A DNA stretch of 64,000 nt, taken from NCBI GenBank assembly GCA_945830575.1, contig CALZZE010000008.1:1-64000 (forward strand). The letters are read 5' to 3'. The position numbers and the translations under genes are program-made. Shown piece after piece: positions 62,145-64,000 of the stretch. The stretch is from an uncultured Subdoligranulum sp. Its GTDB lineage: Bacteria > Bacillota > Clostridia > Oscillospirales > Ruminococcaceae. Every line of letters starts with the position of its first letter. Position 1 is the stretch's first letter. The notes below the pieces were generated by a model. It saw nothing but the letters and a program-made list of their open reading frames with translations, had not been told where the DNA came from and searched no databases.

Positions 62145-63474
62145 ATCACTGACAGAGCGCCTTTCCGGCGTTTTCAAAAAGCTGCGCGGCAAGGGCAAGC
62201 TGAACGAGCAGGACATCAAGGCCGCCATGCGGGAAGTGCGCATGGCGCTGCTGGAGGCCGATGTCAACTACAAGGTCGCCAAGGATTTCTGCAATCAGGT
62301 GTCCGAGCGGGCCATGGGGCAGGAGGTCATGGAAAGCCTGACCCCCGCCCAGCAGGTGGTCAAAATCGTCAACGAGGAGCTGACTAAGCTCATGGGCGGC
62401 GATGAGCCGCAGTACCTGCGCCTGAAAAACAAAGGACAGACCGTCATCATGATGTGCGGCCTGCAGGGCAACGGCAAGACTACCCACGCGGCCAAGCTGG
62501 GCAAGTTCTACCGCAGTCAGGGCCGCCGCCCCATGCTGGTGGCCTGTGACGTCTACCGTCCCGCGGCCATTGACCAGCTGCGCATCGTGGGCCAGCAGGC
62601 GGGCGTTCCGGTGTTCGAGATGGGCAACGAAAAGCCCGAAATCATCGCCAAAAAAGCGATGGCCCACGCCAAAGACCACGGCAATGACATCGTGATTCTG
62701 GATACCGCGGGCCGTCTGCAGATCGATGACGCGCTGATGGACGAGCTGGTGCGCATCAAGGAAGCCGTTGAGGTGGACGAGACCCTGCTGGTGGTGGACG
62801 CCATGGCTGGTCAGGAAGCCGTCAACGTGGCCAAGACCTTCAACGAGAAGATCGGCATCACCGGTGTGGTGCTCACCAAGACCGACGGCGACACCCGCGG
62901 CGGCGCAGCGCTTTCCGTGCTGGCTGTCACCGGTAAGCCGATTTACTTCCAGGGCACCGGCGAAAAGCTGGAGGATCTGGAGGCCTTCTATCCCGCACGG
63001 ATGTCCAGCCGCATCCTTGGCATGGGCGATGTGCTTTCCCTCATTGAGAAGGCGCAGTCCGTGCAGGACGACAAGGAGGCGCAGGAATCCGCCCGGCGGA
63101 TGATGGAGAGCAAGTTCGACATGAACGATATGCTCACCCAGTTTGCCCAGATCAAAAAGATGGGCGGCACGGCGGCAATGCTGCAAATGCTGCCCGGCGG
63201 CGCGCAGATCGACCCGGATAAGCTGGATGACAAGGCCATGGATCACATCGAGGCCATCATCTATTCCATGACCCCCGCCGAACGGGCCAAGCCGGAGATC
63301 ATCAATCCCAAGCGCAAGCGCCGCATTGCCGCAGGCAGCGGCCGCACGGTGGAGGAAGTGAACCGCCTGCTCCGCCAGTATGAAACGATGCAAAAGCTGA
63401 TGAAAAAGGCCCGCCGCAACCCCAAGGGCTTTATGCGCAGCCTGTCCGGCCTTACCGGCCGCAAGGGCTTTTGA
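62134..63474 (+). CDS. ffh: Signal recognition particle protein Ffh
   Basis: Ffh binds signal peptides on ribosomes and delivers them to FtsY. The 446-aa protein has an N domain (1-~85), a GTPase domain with GLQGNGKTTHAAK (~106), DTAGR and TKTDGDTRGGAAL, and a Met-rich M domain (from ~295) that ends in GFMRSL(S)GL. The family Ser/Thr in GLQGSGKTT is Asn here. CAGGAGGA lies ahead of ATG 62134. Confidence 0.96.
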   Translation: MAFESLTERLSGVFKKLRGKGKLNEQDIKAAMREVRMALLEADVNYKVAKDFCNQVSERAMGQEVMESLTPAQQVVKIVNEELTKLMGGDEPQYLRLKNKGQTVIMMCGLQGNGKTTHAAKLGKFYRSQGRRPMLVACDVYRPAAIDQLRIVGQQAGVPVFEMGNEKPEIIAKKAMAHAKDHGNDIVILDTAGRLQIDDALMDELVRIKEAVEVDETLLVVDAMAGQEAVNVAKTFNEKIGITGVVLTKTDGDTRGGAALSVLAVTGKPIYFQGTGEKLEDLEAFYPARMSSRILGMGDVLSLIEKAQSVQDDKEAQESARRMMESKFDMNDMLTQFAQIKKMGGTAAMLQMLPGGAQIDPDKLDDKAMDHIEAIIYSMTPAERAKPEIINPKRKRRIAAGSGRTVEEVNRLLRQYETMQKLMKKARRNPKGFMRSLSGLTGRKGF

Positions 63475-63558
63475 GCCTTCCTTTCGTTAGGTATCACCCC
63501 ACCCCGGGATATGATATAAATACAAGATAGAAACAATAAATTTTGGAGGAATTTTCAC

Positions 63559-63798
63559 ATGGTTAAGATTCGTCTGCGCCGCATGGGCGCCAAGAAAGCT
63601 CCCTTCTACCGCGTTGTCGTGGCGGACAGCCGCTTTGCCCGCGATGGTCGTTTCATCGAGGAGATCGGCTACTACGACCCCACCAAGGAGCCCAGCGTGG
63701 TGAAGATCGACGCTGACAAGGCCAAGCAGTGGCTGGCCAACGGCGCTCAGCCCACTGACACTGTCCGCGTTCTGCTGAAGAAGGCTGACGTTCTGTAA
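63559..63798 (+). CDS. rpsP: Ribosomal protein bS16
   Basis: The 79-aa small-subunit protein has the standard opening [25 protein letters not shown] and [18 protein letters not shown] precedes the ATG. The order ffh-rpsP-khpA is conserved in Firmicutes. The 84-nt gap after ffh has no terminator. Confidence 0.97.
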   Translation: MVKIRLRRMGAKKAPFYRVVVADSRFARDGRFIEEIGYYDPTKEPSVVKIDADKAKQWLANGAQPTDTVRVLLKKADVL

Positions 63799-63819
63799 CC
63801 CGCCAAGGGAGGAAACACC

Positions 63820-64000
63820 ATGCAGGAACTGCTGATTGCCGTGGCACGGGGTCTTGTAGAAGACAAGGATGCCGTGCAGGTGACGGTTGACCCCGCGCGT
63901 GAGGATGGCACCGTCGTCTACCACCTGAAGGTGGCGGAGGCGGACATGGGCCGCGTGATCGGCAAACAGGGCCGCATTGCCAAGGCGATTCGCGTTGTCA
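63820..64000 (+). CDS. khpA: KH-domain RNA-binding protein KhpA (cut by the window end)
   Basis: Sixty residues are visible. MQELLIAVARGLVED at the start and MGRVIGKQGRIAKAIR, which contains the GxxG loop of a KH domain, identify the KhpA/YlqC family (~75 aa). KhpA partners KhpB/EloR in RNA binding. AAGGGAGG lies before the ATG, 21 nt after rpsP. The 3' end lies outside the window. Confidence 0.93.
   Translation, partial: MQELLIAVARGLVEDKDAVQVTVDPAREDGTVVYHLKVAEADMGRVIGKQGRIAKAIRVV

Overview
The window is a chromosomal segment of a high-GC, low-mobility Firmicute. The gene families point to a clostridial gut commensal of the Oscillospirales (Faecalibacterium/Gemmiger/Subdoligranulum-like). 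This rests on a leucine T-box, SpoIIID, a GlgC/GlgD pair, an AsnA-type asparagine synthetase, YtrA-type GntR/ABC modules, a thioesterase of the acyl-ACP type, a decayed GHKL kinase and strong SD/sigma-A signals. The taxon is an inference from content, not from a marker search. I see no phage, plasmid, CRISPR, rRNA or tRNA genes.

Layout. 1-1.6 kb: end of an unknown gene, a possible small RNA and a broken GHKL kinase. 1.6-4.8 kb: two genes that could start a lipid-linked surface glycan (a polyprenyl glycosylphosphotransferase and a membrane-domain/TagA fusion). 4.9-9.5 kb: a ferritin-like protein, an acyltransferase, small proteins, pta and a membrane-tethered XRE regulator. 9.5-11.7 kb (minus): pyk-luxS. 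11.9-16.2 kb: deoB, a YdcF-like protein, an esterase gene split by an in-frame TAG, and a DUF6056-like membrane protein. 16.2-19.5 kb (minus): ktrB-ktrA and a polytopic membrane protein. 19.7-24.6 kb: T-box-controlled leuACDB. 24.7-29.2 kb (minus): a heterodimeric ABC exporter plus asnA. 29.3-31.6 kb: a compact ClpC-like ATPase. 31.7-34.3 kb: a GntR/ABC module. 34.5-37.5 kb (minus): nth-gntR-pyrB-pyrI-ftr. 37.6-41.4 kb: rarA, a monoacylglycerol-lipase-like hydrolase and glpK. 41.4-43.5 kb (minus): a second GntR/ABC module. 43.7-47.9 kb: potABCD behind a long structured leader. 48-50.8 kb: thioesterase, DegV protein, SGNH hydrolase. 51-57.1 kb: glgB-glgC-glgD-glgA. 57.2-61.5 kb: a penicillin-binding-like lipoprotein, spoIIID-comEB-udk, a DUF3795/VOC fusion and a divergent cysteine-synthase paralogue. 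61.7-64 kb: ylxM-ffh-rpsP-khpA, truncated by the window end.

How it works together. The genes are housekeeping metabolism (leucine, aspartate/asparagine, pyrimidine, glycogen, acetyl-phosphate, polyamine uptake) arranged as short operons. They have clear sigma-A promoters and GC-rich intrinsic terminators, many of which serve two convergent genes.

The most unusual items are: (i) two inverted copies of a ~140-bp non-coding repeat with two hairpins whose stems covary between copies; (ii) the ~210-nt leader of potABCD, in which a 9-bp closing stem can pair with the ribosome-binding site; (iii) a histone-H1/AT-hook-like tail on the glycogen branching enzyme; (iv) the glycosylphosphotransferase-N-domain/TagA fusion; (v) an esterase interrupted only by a TAG codon.
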